From contig NZ_CP012914.1 of assembly GCF_001315015.1 (NCBI RefSeq), forward strand, positions 1,550,001-1,614,000: DNA of 64,000 nucleotides. The letters run 5' to 3'. The DNA is from Azospirillum brasilense (GTDB lineage Bacteria; Pseudomonadota; Alphaproteobacteria; Azospirillales; Azospirillaceae). The notes under the pieces are model-generated. The model was not told where the DNA came from. It searched no databases and worked only from the letters and a program-made list of their open reading frames with translations. Every line of letters begins with the position of its first letter. Positions within the stretch are counted from its first letter, which is position 1. Both the position numbers and the translations under genes were made by a program. This document shows positions 25,679 to 35,967 of this stretch, piece by piece.

Positions 25679-26093
25679 GGGTACGCTGCTTGGGCCGTAT
25701 CGCGCGCCTTCTGACGCCGCGGCACGCGGGCGCGTGCACGAGCATCACGTCAGGAGCCGTTTTTGCGTGCGATGTTGTCGGTACGGATGAATATCGGGAA
25801 CTTGCTGGGAAAATGCCAGAAGAACTTTGCGCCGCATGGAAAAATTGCGCTTAGGCTGGTCGCCGGAGCCTTAGTCCGAAGGCTGGATTGCCTTGTGGCG
25901 GCTGTTTGCGCGAAATGCATAGGAACATCCGCTGGCGAGAATTTTAAAAACTGTATTTCACGAATCGGTCGTGCAGGAACCGGTTGCAAAGGGGTTTAAA
26001 AACCACGGCGGTCCGGAATGCGTTGCGGAGCGTTCTGTTGACATGAAGCGCCCATCGCAAGGCGCGCGCTGTCCGACTGGCGGAGTTTCTTTC
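25679..26093. promoter_or_regulatory. divergent intergenic region upstream of the DegP-type gene
   Basis: A 415-base stretch between two divergent genes, with lower GC content from about 25770 to 26010. Short open frames here have no recognisable domain. I see no operator; promoters for both genes must lie in it. Confidence 0.4.
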
Positions 26094-27728
26094 ATGCCGC
26101 ATTCCATCGATCGATTCCGGCCCTTGTCCGGCTCTGTCCCGCGCCAAGCCGGATTGACGTCCGGATTGATGTTTGGATCCGCATCACGATTGGCGGCGTC
26201 CGCGCCCGCGGGTCTTGTCGCTGTCCTTCTCGTTCTGGCGGCTCCGGCGTTTGCGCAGGACGCGGGGGGAACCCCTCCGGCTCCGGCTGCACCGCCGCTG
26301 GCGTCCGCCCTGCCGCCCAACGCTCCGCCCACCTTCGCCGATCTCGCGGAGAAGCAATTGGACGCTGTGGTCTTCATATCCACCACGCAGGCGCCTCCCC
26401 AGGGTGGTCCGCAGGCGGGACCGCGCGGCCCGGAACTTCCCGGCTTTCCGCCGGGTTCGCCTTTTGAAGAGTTCTTCCGCGAGTTTCGTGACCGCCAGCG
26501 CGGCCAGCCGCAACAGCAGCAACAGGCGCCGCGTCCGACGGCGGCGTTGGGTTCCGGCTTCATCATCGACCCGGCGGGCTTCGTCGTTACCAACAGCCAT
26601 GTGGTGTCCGAGGCGACGGAGATTTCCGTCACCATGCACGACGGCACGAAACTGCCGGCGAAGCTTGTCGGTGTGGACGGGCCGACCGACCTCGCCGTGT
26701 TGAAAGTTGACAGCAGAAAGCCGTTGGTTTCCGCCCCGTGGGGCGACAGCGAGGCGCTGCGGGTCGGCGATTGGGTGGTCGCCATCGGCAATCCCTTCGG
26801 TCTCGGCGGATCGGTGACCGCGGGAATCCTGTCCGCGCGGCAGCGCGACATCCAACAGGGACCCTACGACGACTATCTGCAGACCGACGCCTCGATCAAC
26901 CGCGGCAACTCCGGTGGACCGCTCTACAACCTCAACGGCGAGGTGATCGGCATCAACACCGCCATCTATTCGCCGACCGGCGGGTCGGTCGGCATCGGCT
27001 TCGCCATCCCGTCCTCCATCGCGCGCCCGGTCATCGAGCAGTTGCGCGACCACGGGCAGGTGCGCCGCGGCTGGCTGGGCGTCCAGGTGCAGGGCGTGAC
27101 CCCGGACATCGCCGAAAGCCTGGGCATGCAGGAGCCGGCGGGCGCCTTGGTGACCAGCGTGTCTCCGGAGGGCCCGGCGGGGAAGGGCGGCGTCCGGCAG
27201 GGCGATGTCATCACCCGCTTCAACGGCGAGTCCATCGAGCAGATGCGCGAGTTGCCGCGCGTCGTCGCCGCGACCAAGATCGGGGCCGCCGTGCCGCTGG
27301 AACTGCTGCGCGAGGGCAAGGCCGAAACCCTGACCGTGACGGTGGGGGAACTGGAGCCGCAGGAGCAGGTCGCGCTGTCCGGGTCGAGCGGAGCGCCCCG
27401 TCCGGAAACGACCATCGACACCAAGCAGGTCCTGGGCCTCACCCTGTCGCAATTGACCCCTGGGCTGCGCGACAGCTTTTCCATCAATCCCGACGTCGAG
27501 GGCGTGGTGGTGACCGAAGTCGGCGATGCCAGCGCGGCCAGCGAGCGCGGGATCGAGGCTGGCGACGTCATCGTGGAAGCCGGGCAGGAGCCGGTGAAGA
27601 CACCGGAAGATCTGAACCGTCTGGTCGACGACGCGCGCAGCCAGGGGCGCAAGACCGTGCTGATGCTGCTCAGCCGCGACGGCGACCTGCGCTACGTGCC
27701 GATGCCCATCGAAGACCGCAAGGGCTGA
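26094..27728 (+). CDS. degP: periplasmic Do/DegP-type serine protease
   Basis: A 544-residue HtrA protease/chaperone. A signal peptide follows a long n-region (AGLVAVLLVLAAPAFAQ). The triad is visible: His in VTNSHVVSEA, Asp in PTDLAVLKVD and Ser in NRGNSGGPLYN. Two PDZ domains follow: the first around RRGWLGVQVQGVTP, the second around DVEGVVVTEVGDASAA. A Gln/Pro-rich loop (RGQPQQQQQAPRP) precedes the protease domain, as in alphaproteobacterial DegP. It degrades or refolds misfolded envelope proteins. ATG 26094 has a Shine-Dalgarno (ggag); in-frame ATGs upstream at 26043 are less likely. Confidence 0.93.
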   Translation: MPHSIDRFRPLSGSVPRQAGLTSGLMFGSASRLAASAPAGLVAVLLVLAAPAFAQDAGGTPPAPAAPPLASALPPNAPPTFADLAEKQLDAVVFISTTQAPPQGGPQAGPRGPELPGFPPGSPFEEFFREFRDRQRGQPQQQQQAPRPTAALGSGFIIDPAGFVVTNSHVVSEATEISVTMHDGTKLPAKLVGVDGPTDLAVLKVDSRKPLVSAPWGDSEALRVGDWVVAIGNPFGLGGSVTAGILSARQRDIQQGPYDDYLQTDASINRGNSGGPLYNLNGEVIGINTAIYSPTGGSVGIGFAIPSSIARPVIEQLRDHGQVRRGWLGVQVQGVTPDIAESLGMQEPAGALVTSVSPEGPAGKGGVRQGDVITRFNGESIEQMRELPRVVAATKIGAAVPLELLREGKAETLTVTVGELEPQEQVALSGSSGAPRPETTIDTKQVLGLTLSQLTPGLRDSFSINPDVEGVVVTEVGDASAASERGIEAGDVIVEAGQEPVKTPEDLNRLVDDARSQGRKTVLMLLSRDGDLRYVPMPIEDRKG

Positions 27729-27832
27729 GGACGGCCAGAGACTGTCCCTTGGGGCTGTCCCAACCTTTTCCTCTACCGTTTGCCGGGCGGCGGGAGTAAT
27801 TTGCCCGCCACTTGGCGAATGGGATTAATCCA

Positions 27833-28591
27833 GTGAGCGTAGATTCCGAGGGCCGTCCGCCCGTGCGGCTGTCGGTCGTGGTTCCGGTCTTCAACGAGGC
27901 CGAAAACGTCCTTCCCCTTCTTGAGGAAATCGAGCGCGCGCTGTCGCCCGCCGATGCGCTGGGCCGCGCCTTCGAAGTGATCTATGTGGACGACGGTTCC
28001 AGTGACGACACGCTGACGCGCCTCGCCCCCGTGGTCGCCGCGGGCCGCCTGCGGCTGGTCCGCCATGTCCGGCGGTCCGGGCAGAGCGCAGCCGTGCGCA
28101 CCGGTGTCAAGGCGGCGCGCGGGGAGTGGATCGCCACCCTCGACGGCGACGGCCAGAACGACCCCGCCGACATTCCCGCCCTGTTCGCCCTGGCCGCCAA
28201 GGGCGGTCCGGACGCGCCGGTGCTGGTCGGCGGCCTGCGCAAGAAGCGGCAGGATACGCTGTCCAAGCGGCTGGCCTCGCGCTTCGCGAACGCGGTGCGG
28301 CAGTCCTTCCTCCAGGACGGCTGCACCGACAGCGGTTGTGGGTTGAAGCTGTTCCGCCGCGACGCCTTCCTCGATCTGCCCTTCTTCGGGGCGATGCACC
28401 GCTTCCTGCCCGCCCTGTTCCGGTCGCACGGTCATCCGGTGGCCTATGTGCCGGTCAACCACCGCCCGCGGGAACGCGGCGTGTCCAAATACACCAACTG
28501 GCGTCGCGGGCTGATCGGCGTGGTCGATCTGCTGGGCGTCTATTGGCTGAAGCGGCGCACCGCGCTGTCTCCCGCGGTCGAAGACCGCTGA
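27833..28591 (+). CDS. GT2 polyprenyl-phosphate sugar synthase (DPM1/RgtE-like)
   Basis: A 252-residue GT-A enzyme. LSVVVPVFNEAENVLPLLEE, VIYVDDGSSDDT (about 43-54), ATLDGDGQNDP (about 97-107) and DSGCGLKLFRR are typical of dolichyl/undecaprenyl-phosphate sugar synthases. FVNHRPRERGVSKY-like NHRPRERGVSKY near the C-terminus supports this. It charges a polyprenyl phosphate with a sugar for later use outside the membrane. Start codons are GTG 27833 or TTG 27812. It is the first gene of an operon with a LABN protein and an ArnT-like transferase. Confidence 0.88.
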   Translation: MSVDSEGRPPVRLSVVVPVFNEAENVLPLLEEIERALSPADALGRAFEVIYVDDGSSDDTLTRLAPVVAAGRLRLVRHVRRSGQSAAVRTGVKAARGEWIATLDGDGQNDPADIPALFALAAKGGPDAPVLVGGLRKKRQDTLSKRLASRFANAVRQSFLQDGCTDSGCGLKLFRRDAFLDLPFFGAMHRFLPALFRSHGHPVAYVPVNHRPRERGVSKYTNWRRGLIGVVDLLGVYWLKRRTALSPAVEDR

Positions 28592-28622
28592 ACCCTTTCC
28601 CATCCCGACCGGTCGCCGCCCG

Positions 28623-28946
28623 ATGCTCGAACGCGCCATCGCCTGGTACCAGAGTCAAAGCACCGCCGACCTGATCTGGGTCGGCGTCGGCTTTTTTGCG
28701 CAGGCACTCTTCATGATGCGCTTTGTCGTGCAATGGATCGCCAGCGAGCGTGCCCGGCGCAGCATCGTGCCGGATCTCTTCTGGTATTTCTCCATCGGCG
28801 GCGGGATTCTTCTCTTGGCCTATTCGATCCAGCGGGGTGATCCGGTGTTTATGTTTGGGCAAGGGCTGGGCCTCATCATCTATTTCCGGAACCTCTATTT
28901 CGTCTTGAACAACCGCCGGAACGGCGGCGCGGCGGGCACGCCGTGA
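28623..28946 (+). CDS. lipid-A-biosynthesis N-terminal (LABN) domain membrane protein
   Basis: A 107-residue protein with three membrane helices: DLIWVGVGFFAQALFMMRFV, DLFWYFSIGGGILLLAYSI and FMFGQGLGLIIYFRNLYFVL. These are the hallmarks of the LABN family, found as the N-terminus of some LpxB proteins and as stand-alone proteins such as RgtF, which is needed to form polyprenyl-phosphate galacturonate in Rhizobium. It overlaps the next gene by four bases (GTGA), so the three products probably work together. Confidence 0.9.
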   Translation: MLERAIAWYQSQSTADLIWVGVGFFAQALFMMRFVVQWIASERARRSIVPDLFWYFSIGGGILLLAYSIQRGDPVFMFGQGLGLIIYFRNLYFVLNNRRNGGAAGTP

Positions 28947-30616
28947 GCGCGGTGCCGAACGCGCCGGCCAGCCGCCTGCCGGTCCTGGCCTATCTGGCGC
29001 TGGCGGTGCTCAGCGTCCTGCTGTTCCTGCCGGGTTTCTTCGACCTGCCGCCCTTCGACCGCGACGAGGCGCGATTCGCCCAGGCGTCCCACCAGATGCT
29101 GGAAAGCGGTGACTATGTGGACATCCGTTTCCAGGACGAGGCGCGCCACAAGAAGCCGGTGGGCATCTATTGGTTGCAGACCGCGGCGACACGGCTGGTC
29201 GACGGGCCAAAGGACATCTGGACCTTCCGCATCCCCTCCCTGATCGGGGCGGTGCTGGCGGTGCTGGCGACGGCCTGGACCGGGGCGCGCATGTTCGGCG
29301 GGACGGTCGGCTTTCTCGCCGGGGTGATGATGGCGTCCTGCGTCGTGCTGGGCGTCGAGGCCCGCATGGCGAAGACCGACGCGGTGCTGCTCTCTACCAT
29401 CGTGATCGGGCAGGCGGCTCTGGCCAGCCTTTACCTGAACCGCCACGCGGAGCGATCCGGCTGGGCGGCTCCGCTCGTCTTCTGGATCGCCGCGGGGATC
29501 GGCATCCTCATCAAGGGACCGATCGTCCTCCTGGTGTCCGGCACCACGGCCCTGGTGCTGGCGGTGTTGGACCGCCGGGCCGGCTGGCTGAAGCGGCTGC
29601 GCCCGCTGGTCGGCCTCGCCATCGTAGTCGCCATCGCCGCACCCTGGCTGATCGCCATAACCATCAAGACCAAGGGAGCCTTCTTCGCCGAGTCGGTCGG
29701 ACATGACATGATGGGCAAGGTGGTCAGCGGCCAGGAGGCGAAGGGCCTGCCGCCCGGCTACTACCTGGGCACCTTCTGGGTAACCTTCGCGCCCTGGTCC
29801 TTCCTGGCACTTCTGGCCGTTCCCTGGGCGTGGCGCCACCGCAAGGGCACCGGGCCGGTGGGGGACGCCGTGCGCTTCTGCATCGCCTGGATCATCCCGA
29901 GCTGGCTGGTCTTCGAGGCGGTGCCGACCAAGCTGCTGCATTACACGCTGCCGGTCTTCCCGGCCATCGCCATCCTGACCGCCGCCGCGGCGCGCGAGCA
30001 TTTCCTGCGCCGCGCCGAGACGCCGCGGTGGGGTCTGTTCTCGGTCGCCACCGTTTTCGGGGCCGTCGGCTTCGGCGCCCTGACGGTCGCGGTCGCGGTG
30101 ATCCCCTATCTGGTGGACGGTCGCGTCGACCCGGTGGCCGTTTCTATGCTGCCGGTGGTTCTGGTGCTGTACGCACTGGCCGTACGCCTGTTCGCCCAGC
30201 GCCGGGAGACGCCGGGATTCGCGGCGGGTCTGGCGGCGGCGGCCGTGCTGTACGCGGGCACCTACGGTGCGGTCCTGCCGGGCATCGACGGCGTGTGGAT
30301 CAGCCGGCAGGCCGCACGGACGGTCGCGGCGGCGCGGCCGTGCACCGACAGCGTGGTCGCCTCCGCCGGCTATTCGGAGCCGAGCCTCGTCTTCCTGCTG
30401 GGGACCGGCACGCGCCTGACCCACGGGACGGGTGCCGCTGCCCATCTGGTTGAAAACCCGTCCTGTGGGCTGGCCCTGGTGACCGACCGGGAGGAGGCGG
30501 AGTTCCGCGCCGCTCTGAAAGGGACGGAGCCGGTGCCACTCGGCCGTTTCACAGGCTTCAACTACAACACCGGCAAGAGGCTGACCTTGACGCTTTACGG
30601 CGCGGCACGACCCTGA
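28943..30616 (+). CDS. ArnT/RgtD-like lipid A or LPS glycosyltransferase (GT83/GT39)
   Basis: A 557-residue polytopic inner-membrane transferase. The periplasmic loop 1 has LPPFDRDEARFAQASHQML, the D-x-E-type catalytic motif of ArnT-family enzymes, followed by DYVDIRFQDEARHKKPVGIYW. About twelve hydrophobic segments follow, and a soluble C-terminal domain. It would move a sugar from a polyprenyl-phosphate donor onto lipid A, core or another acceptor at the periplasmic face. The GTG start overlaps the LABN gene. Confidence 0.9.
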   Translation: MSAVPNAPASRLPVLAYLALAVLSVLLFLPGFFDLPPFDRDEARFAQASHQMLESGDYVDIRFQDEARHKKPVGIYWLQTAATRLVDGPKDIWTFRIPSLIGAVLAVLATAWTGARMFGGTVGFLAGVMMASCVVLGVEARMAKTDAVLLSTIVIGQAALASLYLNRHAERSGWAAPLVFWIAAGIGILIKGPIVLLVSGTTALVLAVLDRRAGWLKRLRPLVGLAIVVAIAAPWLIAITIKTKGAFFAESVGHDMMGKVVSGQEAKGLPPGYYLGTFWVTFAPWSFLALLAVPWAWRHRKGTGPVGDAVRFCIAWIIPSWLVFEAVPTKLLHYTLPVFPAIAILTAAAAREHFLRRAETPRWGLFSVATVFGAVGFGALTVAVAVIPYLVDGRVDPVAVSMLPVVLVLYALAVRLFAQRRETPGFAAGLAAAAVLYAGTYGAVLPGIDGVWISRQAARTVAAARPCTDSVVASAGYSEPSLVFLLGTGTRLTHGTGAAAHLVENPSCGLALVTDREEAEFRAALKGTEPVPLGRFTGFNYNTGKRLTLTLYGAARP

Positions 30617-30759
30617 ACGAACCGGAATGGGGTGTCCTCCAGATAGAGGGTGCCGGATGGAGGCTGCGGGCTGAGTAACCCGCCTCCTCCCTGGACATGA
30701 GCGGCCGCATCCGGCGGAATCGGACTTCCACACGCAAAAGGATGGAAGGCCGCCGTGTC

Positions 30760-31155
30760 ATGCTTCGAACGATGACTGTAGCGACCCTCGCGGTGCTGGC
30801 CTTTGCCGCACCCGCCGAAGCGCAAAGGCAGGAATACCCCTCCTGGGTCTATGAGGAGATGGTCCCGACCGGCCCCCACATGCGCCGCATGGAGGAAGCC
30901 CAGCCAATTCCCGGCCCGCGGCCGTCCCATTGGGGTGCCATGGGCAATGGCGAGCAGTTCCGCGCCGGCTCCCGTGGCTACGGCACCGATCCGGCCCGCG
31001 CCACCCCCTCCTACTCCCGAACCAATTCGCTGACGCCGCCGGTCCGCGACGGGCGCGGTGCGGCGACAGCGGTTCGGCGTGGCGGTGGCGGCGACAACGT
31101 GCCGGGCACCCCGCGCGAGGTGACCCTCAATCCGGAGTACAATTTCGAGCGATGA
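30760..31155 (+). CDS. small exported protein, function unknown
   Basis: A 131-residue protein with a clear signal peptide ([21 protein letters not shown]). The mature part is hydrophilic, rich in Pro, Gly and Arg, with no cysteine and no recognised domain. ATG 30760 follows gaagg; an upstream in-frame ATG at 30742 would give a slightly longer n-region. The 3' end overlaps the convergent ROK kinase gene by 29 bases. Confidence 0.7.
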   Translation: MLRTMTVATLAVLAFAAPAEAQRQEYPSWVYEEMVPTGPHMRRMEEAQPIPGPRPSHWGAMGNGEQFRAGSRGYGTDPARATPSYSRTNSLTPPVRDGRGAATAVRRGGGGDNVPGTPREVTLNPEYNFER

Positions 31156-32095
31156 CCGCGGCCTCCTCCGGCCGCCACAGCCAAGCCGCCCCGCGGACTC
31201 CGCTCGAATCGCCGTGGACGGCGCGGCGGACCGGCGTGTCCAGGCTGTCCGTGAAGGTCCAGCGGGCAATGACCGGGGGAAGGGCGGCGTAGAGGACGTC
31301 CAGGTTGGACAACCCGCCGCCCAGCACGATCACGTCCGGGTCCAGGACATTGATGATGCTCGCCAGCCCGCGCCCCAACCGGCCCACCAGCCGGTCGAGG
31401 GTGGCGCGGGCCTTGGCGTCGCCGCGCTCCGCCAGGGCTGCGATGGACTCCGCGGTCAGGTCCGTTCCGGTGGCCCGGCGGTGATCGGCGGCGACGGCGG
31501 GGCCGGACACGAAGGTTTCCAGGCAGCCGGATTTGCCGCAGTAGCAGGGCGGTCCGGGCCACTCCGCGTCGGTGGGCCAGGGCAGGGGGTTGTGCCCCCA
31601 TTCGCCGCCGATGGCGTTGCGGCCACCCAGCGGACGGCCGTCCACAACGATTCCCGCTCCGCAGCCGGTGCCGAGGATCGCCGCGAAGACAACGCCGCAG
31701 CCGGCTCCAGCGCCATCCGCCGCCTCCGACACGGCCAGACAGTTGGCGTCGTTCTCGATCCGCACCCGCCGCTTTAGCGCCGCGGCCAGATCGCGGTCGA
31801 ATGGCTTTCCGATCAGCCACGTCGAGTTGGCGTTCTTTACCAGCCCGGTCGCCGGGGAGATGGCGCCGGGAATGCCGATCCCGACGGTGGAGCCCGCGGC
31901 CCCCGTTGCGCTCTCCAGCCGCGCTACCAGATCGGCGATGGTCCGCACCGTCGCGTCGTAGTCGCCACGAGGCGTGGTGACGCGGAAGCGGGCACGCTCC
32001 TCGCCGGCCGCACCGAGCGCGATCCCCTCCGTCTTCGTGCCGCCGAGGTCGATGCCGATGCGGATGAGCGAAGGGGGAACCTCGGTGCGCTTCAT
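31127..32095 (-). CDS. ROK-family sugar kinase (fructokinase/glucokinase type)
   Basis: A 322-residue kinase. [17 protein letters not shown] (about 11-27) is the phosphate-binding motif, followed by [13 protein letters not shown] and the sugar-binding [12 protein letters not shown]. The ROK zinc site is complete: GHNPLPW, then [15 protein letters not shown]. These features resemble the E. coli Mak-type fructokinases. The ATG at 32095 gives the standard N-terminus; longer frames upstream are non-coding. It is not next to other sugar genes. It converges on the small exported-protein gene with a 29-base overlap. Confidence 0.92.
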   Translation of the reverse strand: MKRTEVPPSLIRIGIDLGGTKTEGIALGAAGEERARFRVTTPRGDYDATVRTIADLVARLESATGAAGSTVGIGIPGAISPATGLVKNANSTWLIGKPFDRDLAAALKRRVRIENDANCLAVSEAADGAGAGCGVVFAAILGTGCGAGIVVDGRPLGGRNAIGGEWGHNPLPWPTDAEWPGPPCYCGKSGCLETFVSGPAVAADHRRATGTDLTAESIAALAERGDAKARATLDRLVGRLGRGLASIINVLDPDVIVLGGGLSNLDVLYAALPPVIARWTFTDSLDTPVRRAVHGDSSGVRGAAWLWRPEEAAVIARNCTPD

Positions 32096-32352
32096 GGAAA
32101 AATTGCCCTGATGTGTGGTCCGCATCACAGACGGACGCCGTGGCTGTTGCAATACTGGGAAAGACCGGCAACCCGCAAGCCAAGCAACCGTCCGACCTCT
32201 CCGGCGACTCTCGCGCCACAGGCTGGGACAAATGGTCTTTGCTCGGGCGATATGGGTTGACCGTCTGTCGGGATCTTGTAGAACCAGCGAAGGAGAGGGC
32301 GTGATCCGTCGGATTCCGCCCATCAATCAGGGCCACCGGAGCCGGACCAACG

Positions 32353-33138
32353 ATGAATCGCCAGCGCGCCGCCCATCGCATTCCTTCCTTCACCTTGCGC
32401 AGCGTTGCCGCCGTCGGCCTCGCCGTGCTGTTCGCCGGCACCGCGCTGCCGGCTGTCGCCAAGGAGGCGGCGAAGCCGGCTGAAAAGGCGGCTGCGAAGG
32501 CCACCGCGAAGCCGGCCAAAAGCACCGCCGCCAAAAGCACCGCGTCCAAGCCGGGAGCCTGCTACAGCCGCGCGGAGCACGCCGCGGAGCAGACCATCCG
32601 CATGCACACCGAGATGATGGTGGTCGGGCTGACCTGCCAGCAGGTGAATCCGGACAAGAAGCCCTTCAACCTGTACCAGGACTTCACGGTCAAGAACCGC
32701 TCGCTGATCTCCAACTCGGAAGCGTCGATGATCGACCACTTCCGCAAGAAGGGCGGCGGCAACGCGACGCGGCAGTTCGACATGTTCCGCACCGAGCTGG
32801 CGAATGAGGTCAGCCGCCGCGCCGCGGTGATCGGCACCGGCCTCTATTGCGCCAACTTCGTTGACCGCTCCAAGGCGGCGATGGACCTGACGGCGGACGA
32901 CATCCGCGTCCTGACCGGCGATGAAAAAAGCGCCGGCCTGATGCATTTGTCGTCAAAGCCGCTGTGCGATGTCCAGGTCGTCAGCAATCCGGACGTGAAT
33001 TACGACGTGGCTCAGGCCCCCGCCTCGCGCAGCGGCGGTGCGGCCACCGCCTCCAAGTCCACCGGCAAGGCGACGGCCAAGGCCCCCGGAAAGCCCAAGG
33101 ACCCGGCGAAGGCTCAGGTCGTCTCCGCCAAGCGCTGA
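32353..33138 (+). CDS. exported protein with Lys/Ala-rich flanks, function unknown
   Basis: A 261-residue protein. A signal peptide (SVAAVGLAVLFAGTALPAVA) ends near residue 36. Lys/Ala/Pro repeats flank the core at both ends (KEAAKPAEKAAAKATAKPAK and KSTGKATAKAPGKPKDPAK). The core, about residues 68-215, has four Cys (ACYS, LTCQQ, LYCAN, PLCDV), compatible with two disulphides, and is otherwise helical. I recognise no named family. Basic flanking segments suggest contact with peptidoglycan, LPS or polysaccharide. A strong terminator follows. Confidence 0.8.
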   Translation: MNRQRAAHRIPSFTLRSVAAVGLAVLFAGTALPAVAKEAAKPAEKAAAKATAKPAKSTAAKSTASKPGACYSRAEHAAEQTIRMHTEMMVVGLTCQQVNPDKKPFNLYQDFTVKNRSLISNSEASMIDHFRKKGGGNATRQFDMFRTELANEVSRRAAVIGTGLYCANFVDRSKAAMDLTADDIRVLTGDEKSAGLMHLSSKPLCDVQVVSNPDVNYDVAQAPASRSGGAATASKSTGKATAKAPGKPKDPAKAQVVSAKR

Positions 33139-33216
33139 TCGGTCAGTATCGATGGTGATGCCGGAGGTCATAGGCGGACCGGCATCATGCATCGCAGCAG
33201 TGGCACAGTTGTTGCG

Positions 33217-33250
33217 AAGCCCTCTTCACCACAGTGAAGAGGGCTTTTTT
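33217..33250 (+). terminator. intrinsic terminator
   Basis: AAGCCCTCTTCAC (33217-33229) pairs perfectly with GTGAAGAGGGCTT (33234-33246), followed by T residues to 33250. It ends the preceding exported-protein gene. Confidence 0.95.
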
Positions 33251-33539
33251 CATGCGATGCATTCGCTATGGTAGAAGGCAAGCGCAAAGTTCACGGAACT
33301 GACATGAATCGATATTGCAAATTCTCGGAAAATTGGTATTACCGCAGATAGAGTGCGGGTTTGCCCTCTTGCTCTGTTGAGAGCCGCTGGGCTAACGTTC
33401 CGCTCACACAACAATCTTGGCCCCGCGCTCAAGAGCCCGGGTAAGCCAATTCGGGGAGTGGCACTTCACGTGACTGGTGTACGAGCGCGCTTGTCTCGCT
33501 CGCCGAAGCCTGCGCATCGCGCCGAGGCGAGGTAAGACA
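33251..33539. promoter_or_regulatory. upstream region of the liv operon
   Basis: A 289-base region, AT-richer at its left end, without a gene. It must carry the livH promoter. I see no convincing operator. Confidence 0.4.
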
Positions 33540-34445
33540 ATGGAATACTTTCTTCAGCAGTTGATCAATGGCCTGTCGCTGGGCGCCATCTACGGCCTCA
33601 TCGCGATCGGATACACGATGGTGTACGGCATCATCGGCATGATCAATTTCGCCCATGGCGAGATCTACATGATCGGCGCCTTCGTGGCCCTTATCACCTT
33701 CCTGGCCATCGGCAGCCTGGGCATCACCTGGGTGCCACTGGCCCTTCTCGTCATGCTGGTCGCATCGATGCTGTTCACCGCCGTCTACGGATGGACGGTG
33801 GAGCGCATCGCCTATCGTCCGTTGCGCAGCTCGCCGCGTCTGGCGCCGCTGATCTCGGCGATCGGCATGTCGATCTTCCTGCAGAACTACGTCCAGATCT
33901 TGCAGGGCGCCCGCAGCAAGCCGCTGCAGCCGATCCTGCCGGGCAACCTGACCCTGATGGATGGGGCCGTGTCGGTCAGCTACGTGCGTCTGGCGACGAT
34001 CGTCATCACGATCGCACTGATGTACGGCTTCACCCAGCTCATCACCCGTACCTCGCTCGGCCGCGCCCAGCGCGCCTGCGAGCAGGACAAGAAGATGGCG
34101 GGCCTGTTGGGCGTCAATGTCGACCGCGTCATCTCGCTGACCTTCGTCATGGGCGCCGCCCTGGCCGCCGTGGCGGGCATGATGGTTCTGCTGATCTACG
34201 GCGTGATCGACTTCTACATCGGCTTCCTGGCCGGCGTTAAGGCCTTCACCGCGGCGGTGCTCGGCGGCATCGGCTCCCTGCCGGGCGCCATGCTGGGCGG
34301 CGTGGTCATCGGCCTGATCGAAGCCTTCTGGTCGGGCTACATGGGCAGCGAATGGAAAGACGTGGCGACCTTCACGATTCTTGTGCTCGTCCTGATCTTC
34401 CGTCCGACCGGCCTGCTGGGCCGTCCGGAAATCGAGAAGGTGTGA
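33540..34445 (+). CDS. livH: branched-chain amino acid ABC transporter permease
   Basis: A 301-residue inner-membrane permease with about eight helices. It starts with the family N-terminus [20 protein letters not shown], and contains [15 protein letters not shown], and [20 protein letters not shown] in the loop contacting the ATPase. It forms the membrane channel with LivM for Leu/Ile/Val or related amino acids. ATG 33540 has a gaggt Shine-Dalgarno. Four bases separate it from livM. Confidence 0.96.
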   Translation: MEYFLQQLINGLSLGAIYGLIAIGYTMVYGIIGMINFAHGEIYMIGAFVALITFLAIGSLGITWVPLALLVMLVASMLFTAVYGWTVERIAYRPLRSSPRLAPLISAIGMSIFLQNYVQILQGARSKPLQPILPGNLTLMDGAVSVSYVRLATIVITIALMYGFTQLITRTSLGRAQRACEQDKKMAGLLGVNVDRVISLTFVMGAALAAVAGMMVLLIYGVIDFYIGFLAGVKAFTAAVLGGIGSLPGAMLGGVVIGLIEAFWSGYMGSEWKDVATFTILVLVLIFRPTGLLGRPEIEKV

Positions 34446-34449
34446 GGCC

Positions 34450-35967
34450 ATGACCGCGATTTCCATGTCTTCGCCGCGGGCCATCGCCTGGCCCGCGATC
34501 CTGAAGGAGGCGGCGATGACCGCCTTCGTCGCCCTTCTCCTGACGATCCCGCTGGTCGGGCTCCGCACGGTGGACCGTCCCACCGGCCTCGGGCTGGAGA
34601 CCCGCTGGAACGAGGTGGCCGCCGCCGTCGGTCTGGTCTTCCTCGGCCGTCTCGGCCTCTGCCTGATCCGCGAGGGCCACGCCGTCACCGTACTGGTGCT
34701 TGCCGCCGCCGCCACCGCGGCCGGCTTCTTCATCGCCATGCCGACGGAGGCCCTGCGGATCATCCTGATCGCCGGTGGCGCGGTCATCGCGATCCGCGCC
34801 ATCCTGGCGATCCGCACCGGCCGCTCCAAGCTGTCGCAGGCGGAGCGCGACAAGCGGATGGACCACATCGCGGCGCAGGTGCAGCACGCCTCGCGCTGGC
34901 TCGGTCCGATCGCCGTCGTCGTGGCGCTGGCCTTCCCGTTCACGCCGCTGGCCGACCGCCAGCTGCTGGACATCGGCATCCTTCTGCTGACCTACATCAT
35001 GCTGGGCTGGGGGCTGAACATCGTGGTCGGCCTCGCCGGCCTGCTCGACCTCGGCTATGTGGCCTTCTACGCGGTGGGCGCCTACTCCTACGCGCTGCTG
35101 GCCCATTATTTCGGCTTCAGCTTCTGGGTCTGCCTGCCGCTGGCCGGCTTCCTGGCGGCGATGTCGGGCGTTCTGCTGGGCTTCCCGGTCCTGCGTCTGC
35201 GCGGCGATTATTTCGCCATCGTGACGCTGGGCTTCGGCGAGATCATCCGCATCATCCTGATCAACTGGTACCAGTTCACCGGCGGCCCCAACGGCATCTC
35301 GGGCATTCCGCGCCCGAGCTTCTTCGGCATCGCCGACTTCACGCGGACCCCGGCGGAGGGCACGGCGGCCTTCCACGAGATGTTCGGCCTGGAGTTCAGC
35401 CCGCTGCACCGGATCATCTTCCTCTATTACCTGATCCTGGTGCTGGCCCTGGTGGTGAACCTGTTCACCATGCGCGTCCGCAAGCTGCCGCTGGGCCGCG
35501 CCTGGGAAGCGCTGCGCGAGGACGACATCGCCTGCGCCTCGCTGGGCATCAACCGCACGAACATGAAGCTGGCGGCCTTCGCCATCGCGGCGATGTTCGG
35601 CGGCTTCGCCGGGTCCTTCTTCGCCACCCGCCAGGGCTTCATCAGCCCGGAGAGCTTCACCTTCATCGAATCGGCGATCATCCTCGCCATCGTGGTGCTG
35701 GGCGGCATGGGCAGCCAGATCGGCGTCGTCGTGGCGTCCCTGCTGGTCATCGGCCTGCCGGAGGCCTTCCGTGAACTGGCCGACTACCGCATGCTGGCGT
35801 TCGGCATGGGCATGGTGTTGATCATGCTGTGGCGTCCGCGCGGCCTGCTGGCCCACCGCGACCCGACCATCCTCCTGCACGGCCGCCCCAAAGGCGGAGC
35901 CGGCGGCCCCGCCGCGGGCACCGCCGCCGCCGGTGGCCAGGGCATCGCCGGGGGGAGCGCGAAGTGA
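34450..35967 (+). CDS. livM: branched-chain amino acid ABC transporter permease, extended
   Basis: A 505-residue permease. The first 160 residues add extra helices ([30 protein letters not shown]) before the conserved core, which begins near [20 protein letters not shown] and contains [20 protein letters not shown] and [17 protein letters not shown]. This is longer than E. coli LivM (425 residues) but usual for alphaproteobacteria. The C-terminal tail is Gly/Ala-rich. The stop is overlapped by one base with livG. Confidence 0.95.
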   Translation: MTAISMSSPRAIAWPAILKEAAMTAFVALLLTIPLVGLRTVDRPTGLGLETRWNEVAAAVGLVFLGRLGLCLIREGHAVTVLVLAAAATAAGFFIAMPTEALRIILIAGGAVIAIRAILAIRTGRSKLSQAERDKRMDHIAAQVQHASRWLGPIAVVVALAFPFTPLADRQLLDIGILLLTYIMLGWGLNIVVGLAGLLDLGYVAFYAVGAYSYALLAHYFGFSFWVCLPLAGFLAAMSGVLLGFPVLRLRGDYFAIVTLGFGEIIRIILINWYQFTGGPNGISGIPRPSFFGIADFTRTPAEGTAAFHEMFGLEFSPLHRIIFLYYLILVLALVVNLFTMRVRKLPLGRAWEALREDDIACASLGINRTNMKLAAFAIAAMFGGFAGSFFATRQGFISPESFTFIESAIILAIVVLGGMGSQIGVVVASLLVIGLPEAFRELADYRMLAFGMGMVLIMLWRPRGLLAHRDPTILLHGRPKGGAGGPAAGTAAAGGQGIAGGSAK

